A DNA stretch of 64,000 nucleotides from Histomonas meleagridis (taxonomy: Eukaryota; Parabasalia; Tritrichomonadida; Dientamoebidae). Of the stretch, positions 21,874 to 30,920 are shown piece by piece (positions within the stretch are counted from its first letter, which is position 1; the number at the start of each line of letters is the position of its first letter). A program made the translations under genes and the position numbers. The stretch is from the NCBI GenBank assembly GCA_020186115.1, contig WSYJ01000184.1, positions 346,001 to 410,000 on the forward strand, in the 5' to 3' direction. The notes below the pieces were generated by a model. That model saw only the letters and a list, made by a program, of their open reading frames with translations. It had not been told where the DNA came from and searched no databases.

Positions 21874-22665
21874 ATGCCAAGAACTATCGAAAGAAACAAG
21901 CATTTACGACAAGCACGTGCAAAAGTTAAATATAGCTCTTGTACTATATACATAGAAGCTAAGAGATTCGTTTTTAATGTTCTAATAGATGGGTTCTCAT
22001 ATAAAACAGCAAGTCGATTATTACTATGGAATTGCCAAATTCCACCGCCAAAAACATTATTTCATAAAATCCAAAAAGAAATTTCAGATGTAATTTTTAA
22101 TCACGCTAGTGAATCAGGTTTCAAATACAAACAAGAAATGAAAGAAAAATCAATTATTTAATTTGATGGATCATGGAGCCACCGAAGAAATGCTAATCAT
22201 TGTGTGGTTGACATAATTGATTTTCAAACGAAATAATTGTTCATTTTGAGATTTTGGAAAAATCTTCAGGCAAAAAAGCAGTAAATTATAATGGTCTTTC
22301 AAATCAAATGGAAGTTGAAGGAATTAAACGAATGATATATTGATGGATAGATAATAACAAGGTAATATATTGTCATGACAAATATGCTAAAACAAAAGAT
22401 GCAATCCATCAAATGGGATGGAAAATTCAAGAATTTATAGATAAAAATCATATACAAATATCATATTAGAGTAAATTCAAAAAATACAAAAAGATACTTG
22501 ATTTTTGGAATGATGGAAATACAGGAAACAATTATCAAATATTGGAGCAGTTTATCTGTTCTTCTTCAAAACTTTTGATTCACTGCCAACCCAATGTTAA
22601 CACATAATTCAATATATGGATAAAAGCTAGGGAAATTACCTTAACTTTACCAATTGATTATTAAG
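21874..22665 (+). pseudogene. Decayed DDE transposase, Kolobok/Mutator-like
   Basis: An open segment (21874-22161, 95 codons) continues in the same frame and then shifted frames to about 22660. After the first stop comes FDGSWSHRRNANHCVVDIID, resembling the first catalytic Asp region (DG[ST]W....) of Kolobok/Mutator-like DDE transposases. Further on are NYNGLSNQMEVEG and KVIYCHDKYAKTK, typical of the following conserved blocks. TAA, TGA and TAG stops and at least one frameshift are present, so it is dead. Terminal repeats were not found. Family assignment is by remembered motif only. Confidence 0.5.
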
Positions 22666-23090
22666 TCGAAATGAAATATTTTTTTTTATATATGATTATA
22701 TCTTTTTTCCTATATAAATATGGAGTCATTGGAGGAGCACTTATTTTATAAAAGGGCGTAGACAGGTGATCAGTATAAAGTGTACTAGGGGTGGGGGTCA
22801 GGTTAAAATTTTTACAAATGACCGTTATTATAGGACGTTTGAAAATAAATATTTTCTTGCTGAGCACCATCTTGATAAGGACGTTAGTGATACCTTAGTC
22901 AAGATTATATTACCCTAGCAAAAAATTTCGTATTTTGGTACATAACGGTTATCATTCGAAAAATCACAAATTTTTAGGTACCTTCAATTATATTTAAGGT
23001 AAAAATTTTCAAATGAATTGTTTATTCAATCAATTGGATTTGTATTTAGGAAAATGTCATCTGGTCCTACTATATTAATATATTTAAATT
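22666..23090. other. Decayed element DNA, no gene assigned
   Basis: Between the transposase relic and the Rep relic. Broken coding-like pieces occur on both strands (for example minus 22661-22870) without any motif I can name. The GGGGTGGGGG run at 22789-22798 is unusual in this AT-rich sequence. Confidence 0.3.
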
Positions 23091-23099
23091 TTCATTATG

Positions 23100-23610
23100 A
23101 TTGCCATTACATCGTCTTTTAAACTATTAGCAAAGCCTCTTCAATACTATGATTATATGTTATAATAAATTTGAAATTTGCAGGATGTATAACGATTGAC
23201 TTGTTTCTAATTTCTCCTATAAAAGGGTATCTATCACCCCCAGATCCTTAAACAATTGTAATAAAAGTTCTGCATGTCTAGGGAAGTCATCTAGACATAC
23301 TATTTAATGTACGTTGGGAATGTACCGGTACCACCAACGATTGTACTACTTCGGAGAAATCGAAAATTGATCAACCTTATAAATCCATTTTGACTTTCCG
23401 ACACCAGCAGGACCGTAAATCCACAAAATCTTTATATGTAAATCATCTTTGTAAATACCAATTTCATCGTTTTTCCTCAACATACTATCTCTTCTTATAT
23501 GCAAAATTTGACTTCTATGTAATATCATCTGTTTAGGGTATATGCTCTCCAGTTCTTCAATGCTTTTAGTTTAATATCATTTATTAATTTCATCAGAAAA
23601 ATCATTAAAC
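23100..23610 (-). pseudogene. CRESS-type Rep superfamily-3 helicase relic
   Basis: Remnant of a rolling-circle replication initiator (Rep) of the kind found in CRESS-DNA viruses and related plasmids; only the C-terminal SF3 helicase part is recognisable. On the minus strand: a SIEELESIYP segment, Walker A (LWIYGPAGVGKSKW, about 23385-23430), Walker B-like LDDFPRH (about 23280-23300), and a motif C-like FKFIITYNHS (about 23145-23180). An in-frame TAG, a TAA and at least one frameshift near 23240 break it. No HUH endonuclease domain was found. It probably entered by integration of a virus or plasmid; the immediate source is unknown. Confidence 0.6.
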
Positions 23611-23649
23611 ATTTAATTTATACTCATCTCAATAATGTTTAAGTGTTGC

Positions 23650-23940
23650 AATATTGCAAATGTACTTGGCCGGGAGCGGGGCCCCTAGGGTCCTCGTGAT
23701 CAGTCCCGACCGCATTATATACCTACCGGTATGCATCACCTAGTTATGTTTTAGAATCCTTAAATATAACTGTAAGGTATTATTTTTAAATCGATAGAAC
23801 ACACACACACACATCTCGTTTCACTTAGTGCTACGTATTCGTTCGCTCCGCTGTGCTCTCGCCGCTCCTTCGTCGCGAGCTTCGGTGTGTTGGTCCGCTC
23901 GTTTCACTCGCTACCGCATGATGCACATCATATCATGATG
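23650..23940. other. GC-rich island with palindromes
   Basis: Markedly GC-rich compared with surroundings. It contains a GGGGCCCC palindrome near 23678, a (CA)n tract of about seven units near 23800, and CG-rich runs around 23825-23925 (CGTTCGCTCCGCTG, CGCCGCTCCTTCGTCGCGAG). No coding frame was seen. It lies between the Rep relic and the Maverick-like genes and might be a replication or element-terminal region. Confidence 0.45.
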
Positions 23941-24243
23941 ATACCCATTAATATTATTCTCCTCATTCCATCAAGTCATCAATCATTTATGTTCGTTTGT
24001 TGTGCGGCATTTATGATTTTTCAGTGATGTAAAAGCTGAACAAAAAAATGTCAGAAGGTTCAGCTTTTCCCATTTTATCCTGGCCATGGCCAAGATGCAG
24101 AATTATTCAATAATGAATCATAATTGAAGGACGGAAGTATGATACATTTGAAATAAAAATAAATTTTGATTCGACACATATCAGTAATGAGTATCAGTAA
24201 TGACAACATTGATGCTAACGTCGACGGTTCTACCAAATGTGCT
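23941..24243. other. Element DNA, no gene assigned
   Basis: Short coding-like stretches interrupted by stops on both strands; none could be assigned. It lies downstream of the minus-strand Maverick-like gene ending at 24247. Confidence 0.3.
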
Positions 24244-24246
24244 TCA

Positions 24247-24828
24247 TTAATAATGATTGAAATATCCTTTCTCCACTTCCGATTGAATTTGTGGTGTGGC
24301 TTTACGTAATAATAAAAAATGACAGGATTCTGTCATCACGACCAAAATCACATATACAATATTTTTAGAATCTACATTAACAGGATTTTCTAAAATTTGT
24401 GTTAATTCACCTTTAAATTCATCAGGGATTGAAATGTTAGCATTTGGTTTTCCCGAATACCTCTCTACTGATTTAAGCTTTGTTCCTATTTCATTAATTT
24501 TAGCAATTAATTCATCAGTACTTGTTTTAATAATTTTAGGTCTCGCCACCATAAATTTATTATTAAGTTCTGCCGGAGCAATGTTTACTAACTTTTATTC
24601 ACACACTTTTGCTGAAACATTAATAACAAATTTAATGTTGACAGAATGTAACAACTTTAATGTCTTATCATAAAATTTTACTCCGACATAAATAACGTGC
24701 TGAATAATATTATATTTCTCCGACTTCTTATCCAATTTAATATTTTCAGCGTGGTTGTATTTAAATTCTACAGCAGCGTAGTCTTGTACTTTGTACTCAC
24801 TGATTAAATAATTCTGAAAATCTTCCAT
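24247..24828 (-). pseudogene. Maverick-like ORF A with one in-frame TAA
   Basis: A single frame from ATG 24828 to TAA 24247 (193 codons), interrupted only by an in-frame TAA at 24595-24597. Two smaller frames (77 and 101 codons) are its halves. No named family was recognised; predicted secondary structure is mixed alpha/beta. It is divergent from the packaging ATPase, with 32 bp between start codons, which suggests a Maverick/Polinton structural or accessory gene. The terminal TAA is followed immediately by TGA. If the internal UAA is read as sense, the product is intact. Confidence 0.5.
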
Positions 24829-24860
24829 TTACTTATCCTTAAAAAAATAATTTTTATAAA
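24829..24860. promoter_or_regulatory. 32-bp divergent spacer between ORF A and packaging ATPase
   Basis: Only 32 bp of A/T-rich sequence separate the two start codons. Both transcripts must start within it or inside the neighbouring gene. Confidence 0.4.
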
Positions 24861-25780
24861 ATGAAAATAATGCGAAAAAATAGATTATGGAAAGTGAATA
24901 AAAAATTTGACGAGATAGAGTAACAATTTAATATAATTAGTAAAATTAATAAAGAAGTATCAAACAATGCATTAATTAAGCCGATTCACTACAGATTCCA
25001 TTTTGCACAGAATGGGATCAGTGCGTTTATCGCATCAATGGGTAGCGGAAAGAGCTATACATATTTAAAGTTAGCTGCTCAGCAAGAAGTATTGTTCCAA
25101 GAGCTTTTCTTCGAGTTAATAGTTATTTGCAGCACAAGTAGTAATAAATTAGATGAAACAGTCATACTTATAATAAAGTAATTAAAAAGAGTAAGCGCGT
25201 CGCCGTAAAAGATACTCTGAGTATTGAGTAACTCGACTGGTTAAATAAATATATGAGACGGATTTTAAAATATAATTCAATCATTAAATACATCAACAGT
25301 GATTTTAAGAAGACGAATGAAGAGATCGAATAATATATCACAAAACATAATTCGAATAATTCAAATATAAGATTAAAATATGTTGCAGAAAAGTTGGCAA
25401 AATATAAGTGGAGAACTCATCCTCACCGTTGCTGGCTCATGTTTGATGACTTTGCCAATCACTGTTTACTTCTGTCAAAGGAAACAGATTTATCTAAAAT
25501 GCTGAAAAAATTAAGGCATTTTAACATAAATGTTCCAATATGTGTTCAAACAACAAAGAGTATACCAAAAGATATCAAAAGAACATTGTCAGACATCGTT
25601 TTATTTCACTTTATTTCAAAATATGACAATGATCTCATGAAAGAATCAGCTGCTAGTATATTTGACTCGGATAAATTATGGAATGAATATTCTAAAATCA
25701 CAGATCCTCATGCAAGATTTAACATTTACATTAAGGCGAGACGTGTCATTATTAATAATTACTCTATCGAACAGTGTTGA
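24861..25780 (+). pseudogene. Maverick/Polinton-like packaging ATPase with in-frame TAAs
   Basis: Resembles the A32/FtsK-HerA-type genome-packaging ATPase of Maverick/Polinton elements. Walker A is IASMGSGKSYT (about 25032-25064); Walker B is WLMFDDFAN (about 25431-25456), followed by CVQTTKSIP, which suits the sensor region. The frame from ATG 24861 has in-frame TAA at 24921, 25229 and 25331, plus one frameshift at about 25160-25175, and ends in TGA at 25778-25780. All three TAA follow an Ile-Glu pair. Apart from these breaks the protein-like sequence is continuous, so decay is recent or UAA is not read as stop. Confidence 0.6.
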
Positions 25781-26164
25781 ACAAAAATTATTTTTACTTC
25801 GTTCGATTGCTTTCGCTTTGCCAAATAACGAATAAATCTTCATCAGGAAGACCTTGGACGCTTATGGTGATGTATAATAAATGTATTATATATTTTATTT
25901 TACTTTTTTAACAAATTATAATATATTTTATTTAACTTTCTGTATGTTTCGTTTTTTTTCATCGACGTACGGTTATTCATCGTTCCCTTCGTTTAACTGT
26001 TAGACGATCATTTCGCCGATACGTCACTTTTCTCAAAGTTAACGTAGATATTTAACGTTAAAAAAACGTGAACGAAAAAAACATCACTTTTATCGACGTT
26101 AAAAAAAACGTAACGGGCCTTCGTGCGTTCGTCAGTCGTTTTATCGATTAACAAAAAAGTAAAA
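25781..26164. other. Element DNA with CG-rich short repeats
   Basis: No gene. The right part (about 25950-26150) is rich in CGTT/AACG words. A 15-base motif ACGTTAAAAAAACGT occurs near 26077 and, with one extra A, near 26099; other AACGTT copies lie around 26040 and 26072. The motif is partly self-complementary. Confidence 0.45.
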
Positions 26165-26450
26165 TAAAATTTGTTCATTCATTATGCTATGTATTCACCT
26201 TGAGTTTCAATTGTAATTAGAAGTCTGTTCATCCATTCATTATATCCGGCTCTGCAGGTGTCTTCAGGAATATTATACAGTAATGTATCAACCTTATGAA
26301 AAAGTTGATTTTCATCTTCATACTCCTCACCTTCGAGCATTTTTTTTTAATATCCGAACAGAAAAAGATCAGGCGGTGCGAGATCTGGCATAAACGGAGG
26401 TTGCGGAAGCCTTTTTATGCTCAATTTATTCAATTTTTTATGAACCAGAT
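26165..26450 (-). pseudogene. Tc1/mariner-like transposase C-terminal fragment
   Basis: Minus-strand sequence contains PPFMPDLAPPDLFLFGY, matching the third-Asp block of mariner transposases (PYSPDLAPxDFFLFG), then a typical C-terminal region ending in a frame reading WMNRLLITIETQGEYIA. An in-frame TAA follows the FGY. It abuts, in the same orientation, the IS3/IS481-like relic, so the two look like one chimeric gene remnant. Confidence 0.5.
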
Positions 26451-27150
26451 TTCCATATGCAAAAAATACCCCTTAGTTGAAATTTTTTTTGCCAGATCTC
26501 GAAGTACACCTTCAGAAAAAAAATTTGAGGAATGGTTTTCCAACATTTTCCCCTCCATTATCTGTCCAAATGGCACCAATCGGCTCATCATCTTGAATGG
26601 CTTTTTCCATTTCAACCGCACATGTTGCTGCAACATAATCGAATTAGAAATCTATTTCGATCATCAATGATTCCATACACCATGCAACCTTGCAATTTTT
26701 CAGGAAAGTGGATATCCACATGCCAAATTGCGTTGCACATCAATGCTTCTTAACGACATCTTGGATTCTGCACTTTTTGTTTCTTATGTTTTATCCAGCC
26801 GTATTTCTCATATACCTGCTGGACAATAGAACGAGTGCAATTCGGACAGTCGTTCTTCGCATTGATAGTATAGAACATTTTCGTCACCCCAATAATTACA
26901 CCTGAATTTCTCAGGGCAATAATAAGAGGCTCGATTTGTTCTATACTAATGGATGCCTTAGGCCCAGGCTTAGTATCATGAGAAATCCCATGATATCTTA
27001 ACGCCTGATAAAAAGTCTTCGTTGAGATTTGGTAAACTTGACGATCAATTGTTATCGCCTGCTTGAAAGCATAAGATATCGTCACAAAACCTCTTGAAGA
27101 AGCCTCAAAAGCCCATTTTAGCCAACCATTAATCGAGATACTATTGATTT
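26450..27150 (-). pseudogene. IS3/IS481-like (rve-type) integrase relic
   Basis: A 136-codon open part (26750-27160) carries a GPKASISIEQIEPLI helix-turn-helix-like segment and TRSIVQQVYEKYGWIKHKK, as in IS3/IS481EU-type transposases. After an in-frame TAA come AIWHVDIHFPEKLQG and YGIIDDRNRF (first catalytic Asp) and, after a frameshift, AIWTDNGGENVG (second Asp). The start at 27160 overlaps a separate plus-strand fragment, so the true integrase sequence probably begins near 27130, where it inserted. It is clearly inactive. Confidence 0.6.
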
Positions 27151-27336
27151 TGCAACACATGGTGAATATTATTTTGAAGTTAATAATTCATCAAAATATA
27201 AGATTGGTGATGAATTTCTTCATAATCAATCAATATTAGATGATGAAACACCATTAAGGGTAAAAATAAATAATATGATCGTAGTAAAAGTTACTGGAAT
27301 AATTAGTGACAACATCATTGCTGTGTTTCGCGCGTA
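27136..27336 (+). pseudogene. Maverick-like protein fragment (3' end)
   Basis: A plus-strand frame without a start, DTIDFATHGEYYFEVNNSSK to VFRA, stop TAA 27334-27336 (a TAG follows five codons later). The sequence is clearly protein-like and ends tail to tail with ORF C, a layout expected of Maverick genes. Its 5' part was apparently lost when the integrase-like element inserted at about 27130. Function unknown. Confidence 0.4.
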
Positions 27337-27344
27337 AGCGCTCA

Positions 27345-27638
27345 TTAATCATTAGGTTTTTCGTGATTAAGAATTTTTAACGCATTATTGATATAAAGTA
27401 GAACATCATCCATTGTTGTTTGATTTGTTTGTACATGAGATAATATTCGTGTTCTACAGCGTCGACGTTTGATTGGTTTGATGCTTAAATACTTTTTGGC
27501 TATATCTTCTGGTTTCCATTCTTGTAGTTTATTATTATCTAGAATATATTGTAACATTACATTTGTAGATCTTTCTGTTAATTGTTAAACTGTACGCTTG
27601 ATTTCTTCATCCATGTTATCAAAGATTTTATCCATCAT
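27345..27638 (-). pseudogene. Maverick-like ORF C with one in-frame TAA
   Basis: A small basic protein frame from ATG 27638 to TAA 27345 (98 codons), with one in-frame TAA at 27585-27587. The terminal TAA is immediately followed by TGA. A run of basic residues (KPIKRRRCRTR) may bind nucleic acid. No family was recognised. It is convergent with the fragment at 27136-27336. Confidence 0.4.
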
Positions 27639-27781
27639 TTTATAATTGTAGAGAAATTCTATTATTTTGGTATTATATTTATTTTTCTGACAGCAATAGC
27701 GGAAGATGTCGACACTAGTATTTACTATTAAACATTAGCGGAGGAGTGTGGATTCTAGAATTTTTTTTATTTTTATATTAG

Positions 27782-28123
27782 AGGACTATTTAACAATACG
27801 GTCAACCTGGATAAATAAAAAGTAAGTAGTTGTATAAAGTAGAAATTCTGGAAATAGCAAAAGTGGTGAAGAACAGTGATTTCAGGAAGTTTTAGAAGCA
27901 ATACCTATCATTTTTAATAGATTTGACATCAGAACATATATTTTTGATACATTATCACGTCATTTTAACTAGGTTTGACATCTAAACATACCTTTTCGCA
28001 GTAATATCTCAAATTTTGACGTGAGAATCACTGATTTCGGCGAAACCTCAATTGTTATTTTTCTCTCGTGTGAAAATACTTTAGTTTCGAATTATCCAGG
28101 TTGACCGTCTTGCTAAATATCCT
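27782..28123. mobile_element. MITE with ~31-bp terminal inverted repeats
   Basis: Imperfect terminal inverted repeats: left 27782-27813 (contains ACGGTCAACCTGGATA) and right 28093-28123 (contains TATCCAGGTTGACCGTCT). The ~340-bp interior has no open frame. It includes two TTTGACATC-type direct repeats (about 27924 and 27972) and an inverted AGTGATTTC/GAATCACT pair, so it could fold into a long hairpin. It looks like a non-autonomous DNA transposon inserted just beyond the 3' end of ORF D. The target-site duplication is not clear. Confidence 0.65.
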
Positions 28124-28156
28124 ATTTATGGATAAATATAAATAATATTCATTCAT

Positions 28157-28462
28157 TTAAATTTTCGGATGAAATGTATATTTCTTATCAATTCGAGTGG
28201 ATTTTTTCGTAATAAATTTACTTCTAATGAGTTTACCATTAGTTTTTAGATTAATAACAGTATTATAAAAATCATTATAAGATCCAACGAGGTCATTAAC
28301 GTCATATAAAATGTCTTAATTTATTGAATCGATTTATTCAACAGCTTTTACTACTTTAAACCCATCTTCTCCGAGTGACCTAGTTCTAGTAGTAATAATT
28401 TCGTTAATGTCGACAATTTCATTAAATTGTTCCATAACCTTTCTAGTACAAACAGGACACAT
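28157..28462 (-). pseudogene. Maverick-like ORF D, CPVC zinc motif, two in-frame TAAs
   Basis: Frame from ATG 28462 to TAA 28157 (102 codons) beginning MCPVCTRKVM, a CxxC knuckle, with in-frame TAA at 28334-28336 and 28316-28318 and no other break. The sequence around the stops is non-repetitive and protein-like. The frame is also open upstream to a TAA at 28532, so the start may be further 5'. Function unknown; position among Maverick-like genes is the only context. The MITE begins 34 bp downstream. Confidence 0.45.
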
Positions 28463-28532
28463 TGTCAATTTATAAACGGTCGCTAAAAAGCCATTTTTTC
28501 TTCGATATTTTTGATTTTTTTTAGTTATACTT

Positions 28533-29230
28533 TAGAAATATAATAAAAAAACTAATAAAGTTATATTCACATGCTATATTCCAATATAATTTTATACGTC
28601 AATTATATGAAATTTGAGCATACGAAAAAATTCATTCTGAATTTTGATCGTTAATAACTCGTTAATAAATTGGGTTTAAGTCATCAAACCATAATGAACT
28701 ATCACTACATCTTATGTACTATAAATAATATTCAAATTGAAAAATTTCATTAGACAGTATTTTTTTTCTTCTATTAATCGAAAAATTATTAATTCATATC
28801 TTGATAACTACTGAGCCCTAACTTAAAAATCTGTTTTTTGAAAATTCAGGAAATATGTTTAACTATTTAAATAAAAAAATTTAGCTCTAAATAATAAATA
28901 TTGATTTCTCTGGGTAAGCTTTAATTTTTCGTCATTTTTTGGCGCGAAATAAACTTTTTGTATACTTAATGAACGATAAAGTGTCTTTACAACTATACCC
29001 GAGTGGCACAATATGAATATTCAGAGAAGATCTTCGTTTAGGCTCAACAATCCTTTGAAAAAATTTGACTCGCAAGTGGTACGTTCAATTCCGTCGTATT
29101 ATTATCAAAAAGTCGATTTTAACAAAAAAAGCTAATAATGATGATAATTTATATACTTTACATATTGCAGTCGGATGTTTAACACCTATCGTGCATGTGA
29201 ATCGAAGAAAAATTCATTTTTCCCGCCATC
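28533..29230. other. Element DNA with one small open frame
   Basis: Mostly AT-rich with no assignable gene. A 40-codon plus-strand frame at 29013-29135 (MNIQRRSSFRLNNPLKKF...) is followed by TAA TAA TGA. It is basic and Ser/Tyr-rich, but too short to judge. Confidence 0.3.
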
Positions 29231-30406
29231 ATGGAACTTTCTGATCCTGATTCATTTTTTGGTCCAGTCAGGTTTACATGGCTTTATTCGATATACTCTC
29301 AAGGTTTAGACATTTACCTTAATATGAATATTTAAGAAAAAATCGAAACAAATTTTTTATACAAAATTTTTGTATCTGGGTCAAAAAATAGTGAAAATTC
29401 AATGAAAATCGATAAAATTCTGAAAATGGAATATGTTCTTGTACTGTTTTTGAAAATATTTTTTGGAGTTGTCGATCTTCCATCGAAAAGTAGAAATTGG
29501 AGCTCTGAAGAAGATATTTATTTACTTCATATTAACATAGCGGAAAACATACGTGGTCGTTCGATTATTTCTTTCGGTGAACGCAGTTTTCGATAATGTT
29601 CAAGAAGATTAAAGAAATTAAATAGAATATTTGTTGATATCGGGTTAATAATACAAAATTATATTATCCCAACTGCATAATCAATTGTTGAAAAAAACGA
29701 AGAAGAAGTAAACCTTAGAATGAAACATATGAGGGATCTAAAACATCAAAAGCATATCAATGATGACAAAGAAATTAATAATGAAATATAAATAAATGAT
29801 AGAAACAATATTTTAGAATATAATTATAGTTATTTAGGTTATTGTATTGAACGAATAGAAGGTACTAGAACAGGTCATTATTGTGATGAAGAAAAAGAGA
29901 TTAGGCTTGATGTTTTTTTAATAGGAAGAGTACCTTTTATTTTTATATCAAAGCTTTTATGTGGACTCTGTGTAAACACCGTAAAAAACTGGATAACTTC
30001 TTCTAAGATATTAACTTTTGATGAGATGTGTGAAATACAAAATATCGGAAAAATTATTGAGTGGTTTGAAAACAGAATACCGAAATTCGTAAAAATAAGT
30101 GTTGGTGCATTAAAAATAGATGAAGACATATATATCACTTCAAAAAGTAATATAATTGGCGTGGTTGATGAATATCTCATAAAAGATTGGTTAGATAATC
30201 ACAACATAAATGAATTTAGAAATGACCCATATATATACACAAAATTTTGGAATCTTAATTATCAGAAAAATAATATTGCATTTTCTTTTATTAATTTACA
30301 ATCTATACCAATGTTTTGTTCTACAGATTCAGAAGATACTCATTATAGAAATCAATTTAATAAACAATTCCACAAATTGGTTGAGCAATTTTCGATGTCA
30401 AAATAA
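29231..30406 (+). pseudogene. SANT/Myb-like protein with four in-frame TAAs (ORF E)
   Basis: One continuous frame from ATG 29231 to TAA 30404-30406 (392 codons), broken only by TAA at 29333, 29594, 29678 and 29789; no frameshift, TAG or TGA. A SANT/Myb-type repeat begins NWSSEEDIYLLH and ends ERSFR-stop-CSRRLKKL. In Myb repeats this place normally reads RS..QCR.R, so the TAA falls on the conserved Gln. The N-terminal ~60 residues (DSFFGPVRFTWLYSIY) and C-terminal ~200 residues have no family I recognise. Either a Myb-family pseudogene that lost several CAA codons, or a gene in which UAA is read as Gln. Confidence 0.55.
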
Positions 30407-30920
30407 AATATTTTGGAAATTAATTTTGAAAATAATTTTATATGCAATGATGGTGCTCATAACTCTAATATAAAATTTATTAATATGTAATTCCCTTCTG
30501 AATTCTTTTGAAACGAGAAAAAACTATTCAGTATTTAACTTAAAACACATTCTGCAATTTTAGGTAAAAAATTTTACGATTCGAGTAGACCCTTAACATA
30601 CGAATTCAAAATGTGGAAATAAAACAGTACTATTCTCAAAAGCAACACCACCATTTGAGCACTTATTTGGCTTCCAATATAAATAAAATGCTTACAAATT
30701 TGGTTGAAGTAAAACGACATGTATTATATGGACCCATACATTCAAAAAGTTAAAACTAATTTCACTGAAGTTTAAAACCACTCCTTAAAAGTTATTCATA
30801 TTAACCAATAATTTCATGTATAAAAAGATTTTTATTCGAATTTAAATATAAAACACAAATTATTATTAAACAATATCAATGTTTCATGAAACATTTAACC
30901 AGCTCCATTTTGGAAAAACA
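30407..30920. other. Intergenic, no gene seen
   Basis: The frame of the preceding gene stays open for 27 codons after its TAA, then stop codons appear at about the random rate for this composition. No other gene or RNA was recognised. Confidence 0.4.

Noticed and set aside
23949-23957. TAATATTAT near the Rep relic, like the CRESS origin nonanucleotide
   Set aside because: The word is common in this AT-rich DNA (for example around 6476), and no good stem flanks it; only a weak TGATGA/TCATCA pair with a loop of more than 30 nt.
21874-24243. Using the transposase and Rep relics as further evidence for UAA recoding
   Set aside because: They contain TAG, TGA and several frameshifts, so ordinary decay explains them.
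30407-30810. Extension of ORF E beyond TAA 30404 by reading further stops as sense
   Set aside because: Beyond 30406 stop codons occur about once per 14 codons including TGA, close to the random rate, so the tail is not supported as coding.
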